64,000 bases of DNA from positions 67,753,586 through 67,817,585 of the forward strand of contig CM064871.1 of assembly GCA_032719365.1 (NCBI GenBank), in the 5' to 3' direction. Shown here in pieces: positions 36,240 through 47,211 of this stretch. The stretch comes from Prinsepia uniflora (lineage: Eukaryota > Streptophyta > Magnoliopsida > Rosales > Rosaceae). The notes beneath the pieces are model-generated. The model searched no databases, was not told the origin of the DNA, and saw nothing but the letters and a program-made list of their open reading frames with translations. Each line of letters opens with the position of its first letter. The stretch's first letter is position 1. Both the position numbers and the translations under genes were made by a program.

Positions 36240-37577
36240 CTAGTGGCTCGCGGATTCACTCAAACATTTGAGGTGGACTACAAAGAAACATTTGCTTCTG
36301 TTGCAAAAATGAACTCAATTAGGGTTTTATTGTCTGTTGCTGTCAATAAGGGTTGGTCCCTATACCAAATGGACGTGAAGAACGCCTTTCTACATGGTGA
36401 TCTTGAAGAAGAAGTCTACATGCGCTTGCCCCCTGGACATCCTCAAAGCCAGGACCCTGATTTGGTGTGTAAGTTACATAAGTTAATTTATGGACTGAAG
36501 CAATCGCATCGTGCTTGGTATGCTAAATTAAGTTCAGTTCTTCATAGTGTTGGTTTAAAAAGGAGTGGTACTGATTCATCATTATTCGTTCGTACTGGAA
36601 CTGGTGGGAAATTAGTTGTGTTGATATATGTGGATGACTTAATAATTACAGGTGATAATGCTGCAGAGATCTCCAAACTCAAACAGTCACTTCAACAAAG
36701 ATTTGCGATTAAAGACCTTGGGGTGTTAAAGTATTTTCTTAGGATCGAAATGACATCTTCTCATACGAGTTTATTTCTTAATCAACGGAAATACGTCATG
36801 GACCTCCTCAAGGATGCTAATATGAGTGATGCTAAGCCTGTCCTTACTCCTCTCGATAGCAACCTCAAACTTGACTTGGGAGGCACTCCACTCTCGGATA
36901 TCAGCTCCTATCAGAGGCTTGTTGGTAAATTGATCTACCTAACGATCACCAGACCAGACATCTCATATTCAGTGAGTATTGCCAGTCAATTCATGCATTC
37001 TCCCACCATCGAGCATCTGAACCTTGTAAAAAGGATCTTACGTTACTTAAAAGGGTCTGTTGGTCGTGGCATTCTCATGACGAAGAACAACCACACTCAC
37101 ATCATGGGGTACTGCGATGCAGATTGGGCAGGAAATGCCATCGATCGAAAGTCCACAAGTGGTTACTGCACCTTTGTTGGTGGAAACTTGGTCACCTGGA
37201 AATGTAAGAAGCAAACGGTCATTGCCAAATCCAGTGCCGAAGCTGAGAACCGTGCAATGGCTTCAATAACGTGTGAGTTGATCTAGCTCAAGGGTTATCT
37301 GTGTGATTTAGGGTTTCCTGCAACCCTTCCTATGTCCCTATTCTGTGAAAACCAGGCCGCCATGCATATAGCATCCAACCCGGTGTTTCACGAGCGAACG
37401 AAACATATTGAGGTTGGCTGCCATTACGTTCGTGAACAGGTGCAGTCGCAAGTAATTCAGACACACTACACAAGAAGTTCCAACCAATTGGCCGACATTT
37501 TCACAAAGCCCTTAGCTTCTCATCAGTTTCAACGACTTCTATCCAAGCTTGAATCCATCAACCTTCTGGATCCAGCT
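36240..37577 (+). pseudogene. Ty1/copia pol 3' part: reverse transcriptase and RNase H
   Basis: The frame opens right at the element D junction with LVARGFTQTF and runs through RT (QMDVKNAFLHGDLEEEVYM, catalytic YVDD) to RNase H (YCDADWAGN, RKSTSGYCTFVG, KSSAEAE). A TAG near 37286 interrupts it where the family has Trp (ELIW...). The frame then continues (LFCENQAAMHIASNPVFHERTKHIE, ADIFTKPL) to the stop at 37578-37580. SSAEAENRAMA has Asn where the family has Tyr. The 5' part of the element lies left of D, outside the window. A short-LTR lineage such as Ale/Retrofit is possible but not certain. Confidence 0.92.
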
Positions 37578-37590
37578 TGAGGGGGAGTAT
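37578..37590 (+). other. Polypurine tract of the copia element
   Basis: TGAGGGGGAGTAT follows the pol stop and precedes the LTR at 37591; a typical copia arrangement. Confidence 0.8.
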
Positions 37591-37895
37591 TGGAACCCTT
37601 AATTCAAGGAATTGTTGTCACCTCCCTTAATTCAAGGAGTTGTTCCTTTATTGGAACCCTTAATTCAACTCCCTTAATTCAAGGAGTTGTTCCTTTATTG
37701 GAACCCTTAATTCAAGGAGTTGTTGTCATCTCCCTTAATTCAAGGAGTTGTTCCTTAATTCAAAGAGTTATTGTCAATTCCCTTAATTCAAAGAGTTGTT
37801 AATTAGCTTCCCTAAGCCTATATATTGTTGTACAATTGTAATAATCATATGAGAGAAATACAATTCATCCTTTGAAATTCAATAAAAAGGTTCCA
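37591..37895 (+). mobile_element. Ty1/copia 3' LTR (305 bp)
   Basis: It begins TGGAACC and ends GGTTCCA, a 7-base inverted terminal pair. The flank GAGAC (37896-37900) corresponds to GAGGC in the paralogous beta-glucosidase flank (near 53576), consistent with insertion there. About seven CCCTTAATTCAAGGAGTTGTT-like units fill 37597-37800. TATATATTG near 37830 could be its TATA box. Confidence 0.85.
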
Positions 37896-38281
37896 GAGAC
37901 ATTGGTTTGGTCATAGCTTTTGTGTTAGTAACTACATCTCCTGCTTTCCTAAACCCATTCCCTCTTACCTTTCTCTAGTTTGAAATGCATATTGTATGCT
38001 GTCATGGCACCTTTTCTGTTGTTTTAGGGAATGAATGTTAGATAGGGATCCTGAGTCTCTACATTTGAAAACGGGAATAACTTCACGGGTGGATTGTAAA
38101 CACAAAATGCAAAACTCAGAAAATATTTTGAACCATGTTTCTCTTTTTGATAGAATCATTATGTTGTAAGTCTTCCAAATATCTATACACAAATCGTGAT
38201 CTCAACACTTGGTTTTTGATGGCCTTGCTCGATTCGCGAAAGAATTTTGGACCGAAAGGGATCATCAGTTCATCTCCTTAT
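37896..38281 (-). other. 3' flank of beta-glucosidase copy 1
   Basis: No gene. The sequence is similar throughout to 53576-53962, the 3' flank of copy 2, so the gene duplication included about 390 bases of downstream DNA. The copia element marks the left limit of visible homology. Confidence 0.8.
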
Positions 38282-41200
38282 TCATGCAGTAGAATTCAAG
38301 AAGTTTGTGAACCATTTAACAGAGTCCTTAGGGTATCTCTTGAGCTTGTCCTTATAATCAACAAAGTAGAGACCAAATCTGGAAGTGAACCCAGCAGCCC
38401 ACTCCCAATTATCCATTAGAGACCATGCAAAATAGCCTTTCACATTGCACCCATCTTCTCTGTTCAACCAAAACAGAACAATAAATCAGCTTTTCAAATT
38501 TCAAACTCATAATCTGGACATAGAGTAGGTTATAAAACATGGTTAATATATACTTGATAGAAGCAAGCAGATTTGTTAGATAGTCATGGTGGTATTTAAC
38601 CCTTTTCGTGTCCTTTAGAGCATCCTTGAGGGAAATAAATGGGCTATTCGGGTCATCCATGCCTGGGAATATAACGGAAGAAGAAAAAGATTAGCTCATG
38701 AAATGCATGTCCCATGAAAATGAATTCCTTTTGAAAGATTACCATTTTCAGTGATAATGACTGGAGGATTGCCATACTTTTGCTTGATATAGTTCATTAA
38801 TTTTCTCATCCCTTCAGGCACTATGTATAACCAGATAGAATTCGCCTGCAATTTTCCATGACCAGAATTCGGATCAGGGCAAAACTCAAGTAGTAAGAAC
38901 AATGCAGTAACTTATGAGAGCGTACATACCCTATCTCCAATAGACTTCCCGTTTTTGAATGCTGAAAACAAGCCCAAAAAAAATGATATTTTCAGCTAGC
39001 AAGAAAAAGTTAGATTTAACAGAAATATGTGACGTGTTCAATGCGAACTTACGAAGGGTAATGGCACCAGAGTCTCCAAGTGAGTCATTGAGTAGACCTC
39101 CGACAAGCCCAGAAGTATCATTTTTACCATAGAAGGTAGTGTAGTGGTTAATGCCAACAAAATCCAATGACCCCTTCACTAGAGTAGCCTCAGTCTTCGA
39201 AAAGATTGGAAGCCGGCCTCCAACCCTGCTTCTCATAGATTTTGGATAGTCCCCGAAAATAAAAGGCTCGAGGAACCTGCGTTTCCACAGATTTTAAGAC
39301 AGTTTTGGCAGCAACCAACCAGTGTAAAACTCAAGAAATTTGAATGCAAATTTTAAGGTTACCAGCCAAGCTGAAAATCTTGGGCCCTTTGAGTTGCTAC
39401 GATATCTGATGTGGAGTTTGTTACTGGTTCGTACCAGATAACATCAAATGATGCCCCAACTGATCCATGTTGTCTTGACTGAAAATGAATCAAGTTCCAG
39501 TTCAGTTCATGAGAATAAGGTAGTGTATGATAACTTATTTCTCTGCGCTTTCTTACTTTATATTTTTTCCTGTAAATATCAACCGCAGTTGCATGAGAAA
39601 GGATGACATTGTGAGCAACAATGTAAGGTTCGGTCGCAGAGTTTCCAGCCCTGCAGAAAAGGCGAAGCAGGATAGAGCACCTTCCTGGTGCCTGGAGACC
39701 AACATCATATCCTTGAATTGAAAATGTGTGTGGCTCATTGAACGTGATCCAATGCTTCACCCTGTCACCAAATTTTTCAAAGCATGTGTCTGCGAATGTT
39801 GCAAAGTCCTTTCTGCAATTCACTAAGGTCATATGTATCACTTCAATCGAGAAGGCTGGTGCTAACAATCAATGGAAATTAAAGTAAGGAGAAAATTGTG
39901 AACATTGTTTTTACATGATTTGAGGATTGAGCCACCCCTTGTATCTGTCTTCCAGGGCTTGAGGGAGGTCCCAGTGATAGAGGGTCACATATGGTTCAAT
40001 TCCTGAAAGTGTATATCATCTGTAAATGGACCCGCCCCTTATACCAGAAAATGGTAAAAGGCATTACCTTTGGCCAGCAGTGAATTTATGAGCTTATTGT
40101 AGTGATCAACACCTGCCTGATTGATTTTTCCAGTTCCATCTGATTCAATGAAATTCTCTTACAGCTAAAATTTTGAATATTTTTTGTAATGTGAAGTTTA
40201 AATTGACATCTGCAAGTAGTGGTTGAGCTTACTGGGAAAAATCCGAGACCAGGATATGGAAAACCTGTAAGCATCCATTCCCATGTCCTTCATAAGTTGC
40301 ACATCCTCCTGCTTGCCAATAGTTCAACTTTTGTAAAATAGCCATAATGAATCAAAGGCATCATCACATTATTTTTCTTGAACCAAATAAAATCTACAGA
40401 AATAGTTTGAGTAGACTTGCATTATAGCGGTGATACTGATCCACCGCAACATCTGCATTACTGAAATCAGCTATTTTACCTGCAGCACAAAATGCAAGAG
40501 AAGAATTTTAAAAAATGTAATAATAAAACGATCAAAATAATTCCCAATTAAGAAATTAAGATTAAAAAATGTAGAAATTAGTACCAAAGGTGTGTGAGAA
40601 GATGTCCCAGACAGAAGGCCCTCTTCCATCCTCTTTAACTGCACCTTCATACTGACAAAAACCAGAAAAAAACTTTAACCATGTATATATATATATATAT
40701 ATTCTAATTAAGAATTTTTGTATTCAAACACATCCTCCATTAATCATAAAAAAGATAGTAATCTTGATCTCGTCAGACAGTTAAACAAATATTCGAAAAA
40801 TACCCTTATAAGATCTTTGAAAAATCCGACAGAACTTTCCTAATAAAATGCTTGAATTGTCATCTCACTTGTCAAACAATGGATAAATAGCAATTGTAAT
40901 TCATCGATCCAAGGTCACTGCCCATACCAATCTACTGGCCCTGATGACGAAGTATATCCTGGTTTGATAACTTCGATCTTAGTTGTTACCCAACTTGAAT
41001 CATTGAATTGGATAATCTATTAAATTCCTTGACTATCATTGACTCACACATCATGCATGAATGTTTTTATCTAATTCAGTGTCCATAACTTAATTTACTT
41101 GAGACTCGTTAATCTTATTCTGAGTCATAACCTGATATCTTGGTTCTCCTAACTCTTTTGAGTGCGTATCTGATATTTCTGGTCCTTCTCGAGCCCTAAT

Positions 41201-43154
41201 ATGATATTTCCAGCTTTTCTCAAGCTCTAGCCTGATATATCCGACTCTTCACATACCCTATTCTGATATCTTCGGCTCTTCTTGAACCCTAATATGATAT
41301 CTCTGGTTCTTCCAGAGTCCTAATTCGAGATTTTTGGTTCTTCTCGAGCCGTAATCAGATATATTCGGCTCTTCCTGATGAGTAAGTCCTAGTATCAAGT
41401 AATCCTTAAATATCTTATAAATCTTACTTCCTTGACTCTCGAGTACATATACACGCCCCATAATAAATCGATACAAACTAAACTTGCTCAAATAAAGGTT
41501 TAAATGAACTCCACTGGCCTTGAAGTCGTCATAAATAGATCCGAAGCGCTGTAAAACCTTGGATACACATGATCGTGGGTCGGAAAATGGTACCATGCGC
41601 TGAAAGAAGACCGACGATCACCCCACGCGTTGGAAGAAGACCGGCGACTACCCCACGCACCATCACATGCTTAGGAGGACCGAGAAACTTGCCACGCATC
41701 GGCAACACACTTTCATGTGCCTCCACATATCCCTCACGCGTCTGTACTAATGTAGTGGATTATTCCGTCTCTCTGACGGAATATTCCTTCAATACTGACA
41801 GAATATCCCAACAGTGAGGAATATTCATTCCAACTTAATGGCGTTACGATTCCGTTATAACGCTTTTACTGTTGCGCGGATTACGCTAATGTCGTTCGTA
41901 TATTCTGTCAAATTCTTGACGGAGTGACTAACGGCGTCACTGAACCATGTCACTAGAGAAGGTGACGGGCACCATCGTGTCATTGCCGGAAGCTGGGTCT
42001 CCTCGTTGGAAAACCTCCATTTTTGGTTGAACTTCAATTCTTCCTATCTTACTCATTTCTCAACCAATTTAATCATTTCAATAATGAAAATTCATATACT
42101 CAATCAAAGGAATTCAAATCCAAGATCCAATACTACCTGGGTTGGCTCGAAATTTTTTGGACTTTTCCTCCTTTCGCCTCCAGCCTTTCTCGCAGTTCCT
42201 TCACTTCGAATTTCAATGGGTTTTGCTTGCATGGATGAGAGGATGACAATGGTAACTTTTATTCCTTGAATTTGAGTCAAAATTGAAGGTTGACTTATTT
42301 GGGTGCACGGTTGTGTGCGTGTGCTTCTGTTATTCCATGAAAGAAAGAAGTACGAGGATAATGACTTCCTTAATTGTGGTTGTGGCCAATTTAAAACCAA
42401 AATCATGATGGTGACACATAGTCACAATCCAAGCCATTGACCCTAAAACAATTGGTCCTCACCCTTATGCAAAAGGACCAAAATGCTCTTATACCGGTAT
42501 ACGAACGTACCGTTCTAGACTCATAACTCCTTTGTTTAGAATTTGTTTCCACGTATCATTTGTCTACGAATTTGTGAGTTCGAGTCCCATGTAACAATCC
42601 AAGAGAAACTTCCAAAATTCTTCACAATTTCCAATTGACTTCCAATTCCCTTGTAAACTTGAGAGCAAAATCGTCATTTTCAATTAGATTCTCAAATTTA
42701 ATCTGAATTTTAGGTCATATTGTTACAAATTGTGACCATACGCTTAAGTTTACGAACCAATAACATTTTGTAACCGTTGCATAAAACATTTGAAAATATG
42801 AAAATCGCATAGAAAACCCCAATATCAAGGTCAATGTTTATCCCATTGCATGCCCAGAAATCCAACAATCATGAATGGAGAATTGTAGGGGAAAAAAATG
42901 CAAAACTAAAATGCATTCATTTCCGATAGACGGGAAAGTAAGTAAATTTTAAAATCATGAGCACAAATTTTTAATTTAGTAGTAATTAAAGGGTAAAAAA
43001 GTGATGTAAGACCAACCTGGAAAGCAGAAGAAGCAGAGCCAAAGACGAAACCTTTGGGAAAGCTAGCCCTGTTGATGTCTGAGAGACATGTTGGCAACCC
43101 AATCACCATTAGAAAAGCTGTAACCAGAGCAATGCCTCTTTCCCAAACCCCCAT
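38282..43154 (-). CDS. Beta-glucosidase (GH1, BGLU11-like), copy 1, 13 exons
   Basis: A retaining family-1 glycosidase that splits glucosides; the substrate cannot be told. Exons (minus): 43154-43017, 40651-40585, 40479-40421, 40308-40233, 40139-40068, 40002-39915, 39812-39557, 39478-39363, 39276-39053, 38961-38930, 38845-38743, 38662-38554, 38459-38282. They sum to 1,518 bases, 505 residues and a stop, with no break. A hydrophobic signal peptide precedes about residue 25. The acid/base is E193 in TFNEP and the nucleophile E409 in ITENG; the sugar/aglycone site SLMDNWEW is in the last exon. The 13-exon layout is typical of plant GH1. Intron 3 has a GC donor (GCAAGT). Intron 1 is 2,365 bp because of an inserted retroelement. 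The start is the ATG before the signal peptide. The promoter differs from copy 2 upstream of about 43263. Intact by sequence; expression unknown. Confidence 0.93.
40771..42732 (-). mobile_element. Decayed chromovirus-type remnant in intron 1 of beta-glucosidase copy 1
   Basis: About 1.96 kb is absent from the same intron of copy 2. Homology stops after AGTAATCTTGAT and resumes at GTGACCATACGCTTAA. Its right part (about 42400-42700) keeps the order of phrases seen in the minus-oriented LTRs here (GTGACACATAGTCAC, ACCAAAATGC, CATAACTCC, TTTGTCTACGAATTTGTGAG), so it is an old LTR. Its left part has a 31-bp array also found in the interior of element E. No usable frame remains. The boundaries are approximate. 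Confidence 0.6.
41130..41381. repeat. 31-bp direct repeats in intron 1 (about 8 units)
   Basis: Units like CCTAATATGATATCTTCGGC followed by TCTTCTCGAGC recur at 31-base spacing (about 41195, 41226, 41257, 41288, 41319). The period is not a multiple of three, so it is not a coding repeat. Two related units occur at 49721-49790 inside element E. Confidence 0.75.
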
Positions 43155-43690
43155 GGCTACTAGCTAGCCTCTCTCTCTCTCTCTCTCTCTCTCAATGAGC
43201 TTAATTAATTAGCTTCTAATCCCAACTTAAATTAGACTGAGACTGGGAATTGGCTAAGGGTTTAAATTTCATATAATTTGTTAAAATAACAATGTCATGT
43301 TGCATAATTATATATGCCTCTTAGTTTGACTCCTACATTACTTAGGGATTAGTGCTTATGGACCATATATGGTTCGGCCAATTGGCAGAATGAAAGAGGT
43401 TCAGTTTGGGTAATAAATCACTAATCAAAGTCCTTATCATGGAGAGGAGGATTTGATTTTTCCCAAACCCTAGTACGGGTAGAACGAAGTTGTCTCGCAA
43501 TTTGGTCAACAATTTTCTAACTTCAACCTAAGGATGTTATTTAGTTTGGTTGGACAAAATAGCGGCAATTTGAATTAATTTTTTTGATTCACTTTTACAC
43601 TTATCAAAGTGAAAATTCAAAACAAATTGATCATTTTGATTTGGGTTTGTTTTTTCCGAATTTTTTTTGAACAATTCATCAAATGCATAC
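43155..43690 (-). other. Upstream region of beta-glucosidase copy 1
   Basis: A CT run lies at 43171-43194, just upstream of the start codon. Homology with copy 2 ends near 43263, after GGGAATTGGCTAAGGGTTTA, and the TATA box of copy 2 has no counterpart. A weak AT-rich stretch (43262-43282) is the only candidate. No gene seen. Confidence 0.6.
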
Positions 43691-43840
43691 AAGGCTTTTT
43701 ATCCAAGATACACTCGAAACATCAATTTTAGTTTCAGAATGGTCCCTAAATTTGATTTTGATCCAAAATGGTCCCTAAACCCCCATTTTCCGTCTATTTT
43801 CATAAATCTTTGTTAAATTGAGGGGCAAACTTTTCATTCC
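43691..43840 (+). repeat. Left terminal inverted repeat of the DNA element
   Basis: Pairs with 52385-52548. The two TGGTCCCTAAA-type blocks at 43740-43785 face degenerate partners at 52450-52500. Confidence 0.6.
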
Positions 43841-43928
43841 TGTCAGCCTCCTTACTCTCTGATTCAGTTTTTTTAGCAGCACTCTCTCTCTGGCTGTCAG
43901 AAGAGTCCAGCTTCCTCCAAGCCTTCAG

Positions 43929-46685
43929 TGTAATGACCCGTCCCAAATCCTTAGGATTAATTAAGAGTTAATTATGGATTAGAAAGGCTAATCGAGGATT
44001 AGTCGAAGATTATTGGACGCTCATGGCGAAATTACTATTTTGTCCCTAGACTAGGGCGAAAAGTTGACTTTTGACCCGGGAGGTCCGATGCATGAGAGCC
44101 GAGGACCGTTACGTAGATCGAGTCAATACAAGTCCGTAGACAGGCGACATGTTGAAATCAGACGTTCGACGGGAAAGTTACGGTTCACGGAAATTTCGAG
44201 GAAGTATTGCACGAATTATGAGACGGTGGACTTTTGTCCTCAGTGGGCCCAGATATTTTGAAACAGGCCCAATGTATGAGTGACAAGTGTCACTCATCCA
44301 TTGCTCCCATTACACAGATACATGCATCTGTATTCCCTTCCTCATTCGACTGACCAAACACCATGATGAACCCAAAACCAAACCCAAACCCCCATTCTCC
44401 TTTTCTGGATCGATGGATGACACTGTGAGGCTGAGTGAGAGGCTGAGTGGAGGCCAGGGACGGCAGGACCGCCGTGAACGGCAGAGGAACCCCATAACCC
44501 AGGTAAACCCGATGACCCCTTTGGATTTGAATTTTTAAATTCCAGTTTTGGACGTTTAAGGGTTGTTCTAATGATTGGGTGATGTTTGTGGGAGATGTAC
44601 AAGTTGAGGGGGATCAGGAACGGAGGCTGGGGACGGCTGAGCAGCCCAGACAAACGGCCGTGAGAAGTTTCGGTGGCTAACGGCCGAAATCGATTTTCGA
44701 CAAGGTAAGCCCAAACTAGTTCCCTAAACCTATTTCTAAGGATCCTAGGAGCTTAATGGAACCATTAGGATGAAGTTTTGGCCCGTGGAAATGCCCAAAT
44801 CATAGGATGAACAATTGGGCTTAAAATGGTTTAATGAACCAATGAGTTTTATGATTATTTTCATTGATTTGATTGCATAAAACAATTCCTAGGATAGATT
44901 AGAGAGAATTGGTGGAAAGAAAAAGGAAAAAGGGATGAAAAATAAGGGAGAAAATGGACTGAATCGGTCACGGTGGTTCGATCAGACCGGACGAACCAGT
45001 GAACCGATTCAGACCGGTTCACGTGAGGAAGAAGATGAACAGGTGCAGGCGCATGAAGCCCACGTGCAGCGCTTTTGGGCGGAGCGTGGGGGCGTTTTTG
45101 GGGAAGTGTTCAATATGTGAAATCATCCTTTGATGTAACGAGCATTTTAGGACTGGTTTCGAGTCGATCAGACATCATTTCGATATAGTTCGGGATGTCC
45201 GAAGGTTTAGAATCAAGTTTAAAATATGTTAAAAATTCCGAAAAAAAATTGGGGGCTTTATGAGAGGTTATTGGAGTAGTTAGTAACCCTCTAGTATGAT
45301 TTGGATAGGTCCAGGAACCCCGGAGATGGTGATTTAGCTGGGAGAGGCTTATGACACTTGTATCGAGGCATATCAAGGACAGCGGACCTTGATTTCTAAA
45401 TTGATGCATGCATAACTATTTTATATGTGTTTATAAACATGATTTGAGATGCCATGAGTGCATTTGATTGTGGTATTTAGTAATTACATATTTGCACGTA
45501 TTTTGAGATTTCTGGTTTTATATCGTGCTTATACGTGCTGGTATTTCTATGATAGTTTTATGGAATGGTTTTGGATTTGAAAATATAGAATCGGGCATGA
45601 GACCCATTTGACTTGGAAACTATCGGACTTGGAGTTCATTTGAGTTATAAGATCGGGCCGAGGGCCCAGTTGGTTTACGAATCAAGCATGAGGCCCAATT
45701 GTGTTTCATAAAAGTGATTTCGGGTCGAGGACCCATATATGGATTTATGGATTTGAATAAATGGATTTATGATAGTTTTATGGAAAACCCCGGGCATAGC
45801 CCTTTGAACGGTTTTGAGATACTTTGTGAAACAGTTTTCCATATACCATCCTCACGAACGGTTGCCCTCGAAACGTCATGTAATATGCTGGAGTGGCTGG
45901 TTGTCTCCTCTAGATGTCTCGTAGTATCCCGGAGTAGTCAAGGGGCATTGCCTACGAGGAGTCATTGCACGGAGCTACCGGTCCGTATAGTGACTTAGGA
46001 GCAGGATTGCCAGAGATTAAAACCTCCCGCCATGAAGGGTTATTGATCTGCAAGTCATTGACCTGGGTTACCCTGAGGAAACTTGGGATTGAGACACTAA
46101 GTAGCACGCGTAGCTTGGAACCATGAAAGTGGTGTGGATTGTGACATCTGGGATGTCAGGCATCAGGGATGCCGAGGATTGGATTTGGGCTGAGACCCAC
46201 TTGTATTGGTTTTGGACTGAGACCCACATGTATCAGATTTGGGCTGAGACCCACGTGATTTGATTTGGGTAGAGTCCTTACGGAATTGGTTTTGGGCTGA
46301 GTTCCTACTTGATTAGTTTTGGGCTAAGTTCCCATATACTTGGTTTATGGTTTTGGGCTAAGGCCATAATGAGTTAATTATTGATAAATGGTTTTCAAAT
46401 ACATGCATGCTTTTTAGTGAAGGACATAAATGTCTTTTTGTGAAATGAATTTTATAAAATGTTGTTTCGTCCACTCACAACTTTCAATGGTTTTAATGCC
46501 CTTCAGGTTGATCGCGGATGCGGGCTGTAGCAGAGACCGAGACATCACACTCGTCCTGCGATCCTAGCGCACTCTGGAAGCCCCGGTTGGGTTAAGGTTG
46601 AAATTATCCCTTGTCTGATACTTCGTGTCAGACGGGAGCAGTCACACCCCACGATAATCTAGGGGATTTGGGACGGGTCTTGTCA
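43929..46685 (+). mobile_element. Solo LTR, Tekay-like (2,757 bp)
   Basis: It starts TGTAATGACCCGTCCC and ends GGGACGGGTCTTGTCA. The flanks TTCAG (43924-43928) and TTTAG (46686-46690) match at 4 of 5 bases, as for an old target duplication. It carries a repeat array at 46182-46365 (GGGCTGAGACCCAC units), a hairpin at 46613-46633 and the conserved acceptor-like CCCTTCAG|GTT at 46505-46506. No internal domain is present, hence a solo LTR. Confidence 0.85.
46182..46365. repeat. GGGCTGAGACCCAC direct repeats (about 6 units)
   Basis: Units of about 28-35 bases (TTTTGGGCTGAGACCCAC, then variants with GTTCC). They sit at the same relative place in the LTR as the unrelated arrays at 30772 and 62447. 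Confidence 0.75.
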
Positions 46686-46690
46686 TTTAG

Positions 46691-47211
46691 AATCTGATTT
46701 CTCATTACCACCATCAAGTTCGAGAATTTCACTGGAACTACAACTGGGATGATAAGAAACCAGCTCTTTATGCTTCGATATCTCCAAATCCTCCTAAGAA
46801 ACCCTCAATTTCTTCACATTTAGGGATAAATTCCTCCTCAAAAGCCTAAATTCTGACGCTTGCACCTCTGAAAACCTTAGATCAGTGTCCTGCCCCAAAT
46901 TGATTACGCCCATACCATTTTTTAAGGCCATGATTATGTCGTTCCCTTACCCTAAGGTCCTCGTAATGTTGACCGTCACTGCTCCGATTGACTTTTGGTA
47001 GTAGAGTGATCCCTTTGGTGGTAGGTGGATTGGAGTCTTCAGACGGGGTCTGGAACACCTCTTGAGATGATCTGTTGTTTTTGTTGTGACCTTCATCGTC
47101 ATCCTCGAAGCTTTCGACAACGGAACCATGATGATTGTGGTGAAGGTTACATCAAGACTAGAGCCTCACTCAGAGGACAAGTAGTCTAGGTGTTTGAAGC
47201 TCTTGGCAGCG
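46691..47211. other. Non-LTR filler of the DNA element
   Basis: About 520 bases between the solo LTR and element E. There is no frame above 60 codons and no recognised motif. It belongs to the interior of the DNA element by position. Confidence 0.5.

Noticed and set aside
37597..37800. Regular repeats suggesting a CRISPR-like array
   Set aside because: The units are contiguous degenerate copies of CCCTTAATTCAAGGAGTTGTT in a copia LTR, with no unique spacers.
40688..40702. TATATATATATATA in intron 2 region
   Set aside because: A simple microsatellite in intron 1 of beta-glucosidase copy 1, not a promoter.
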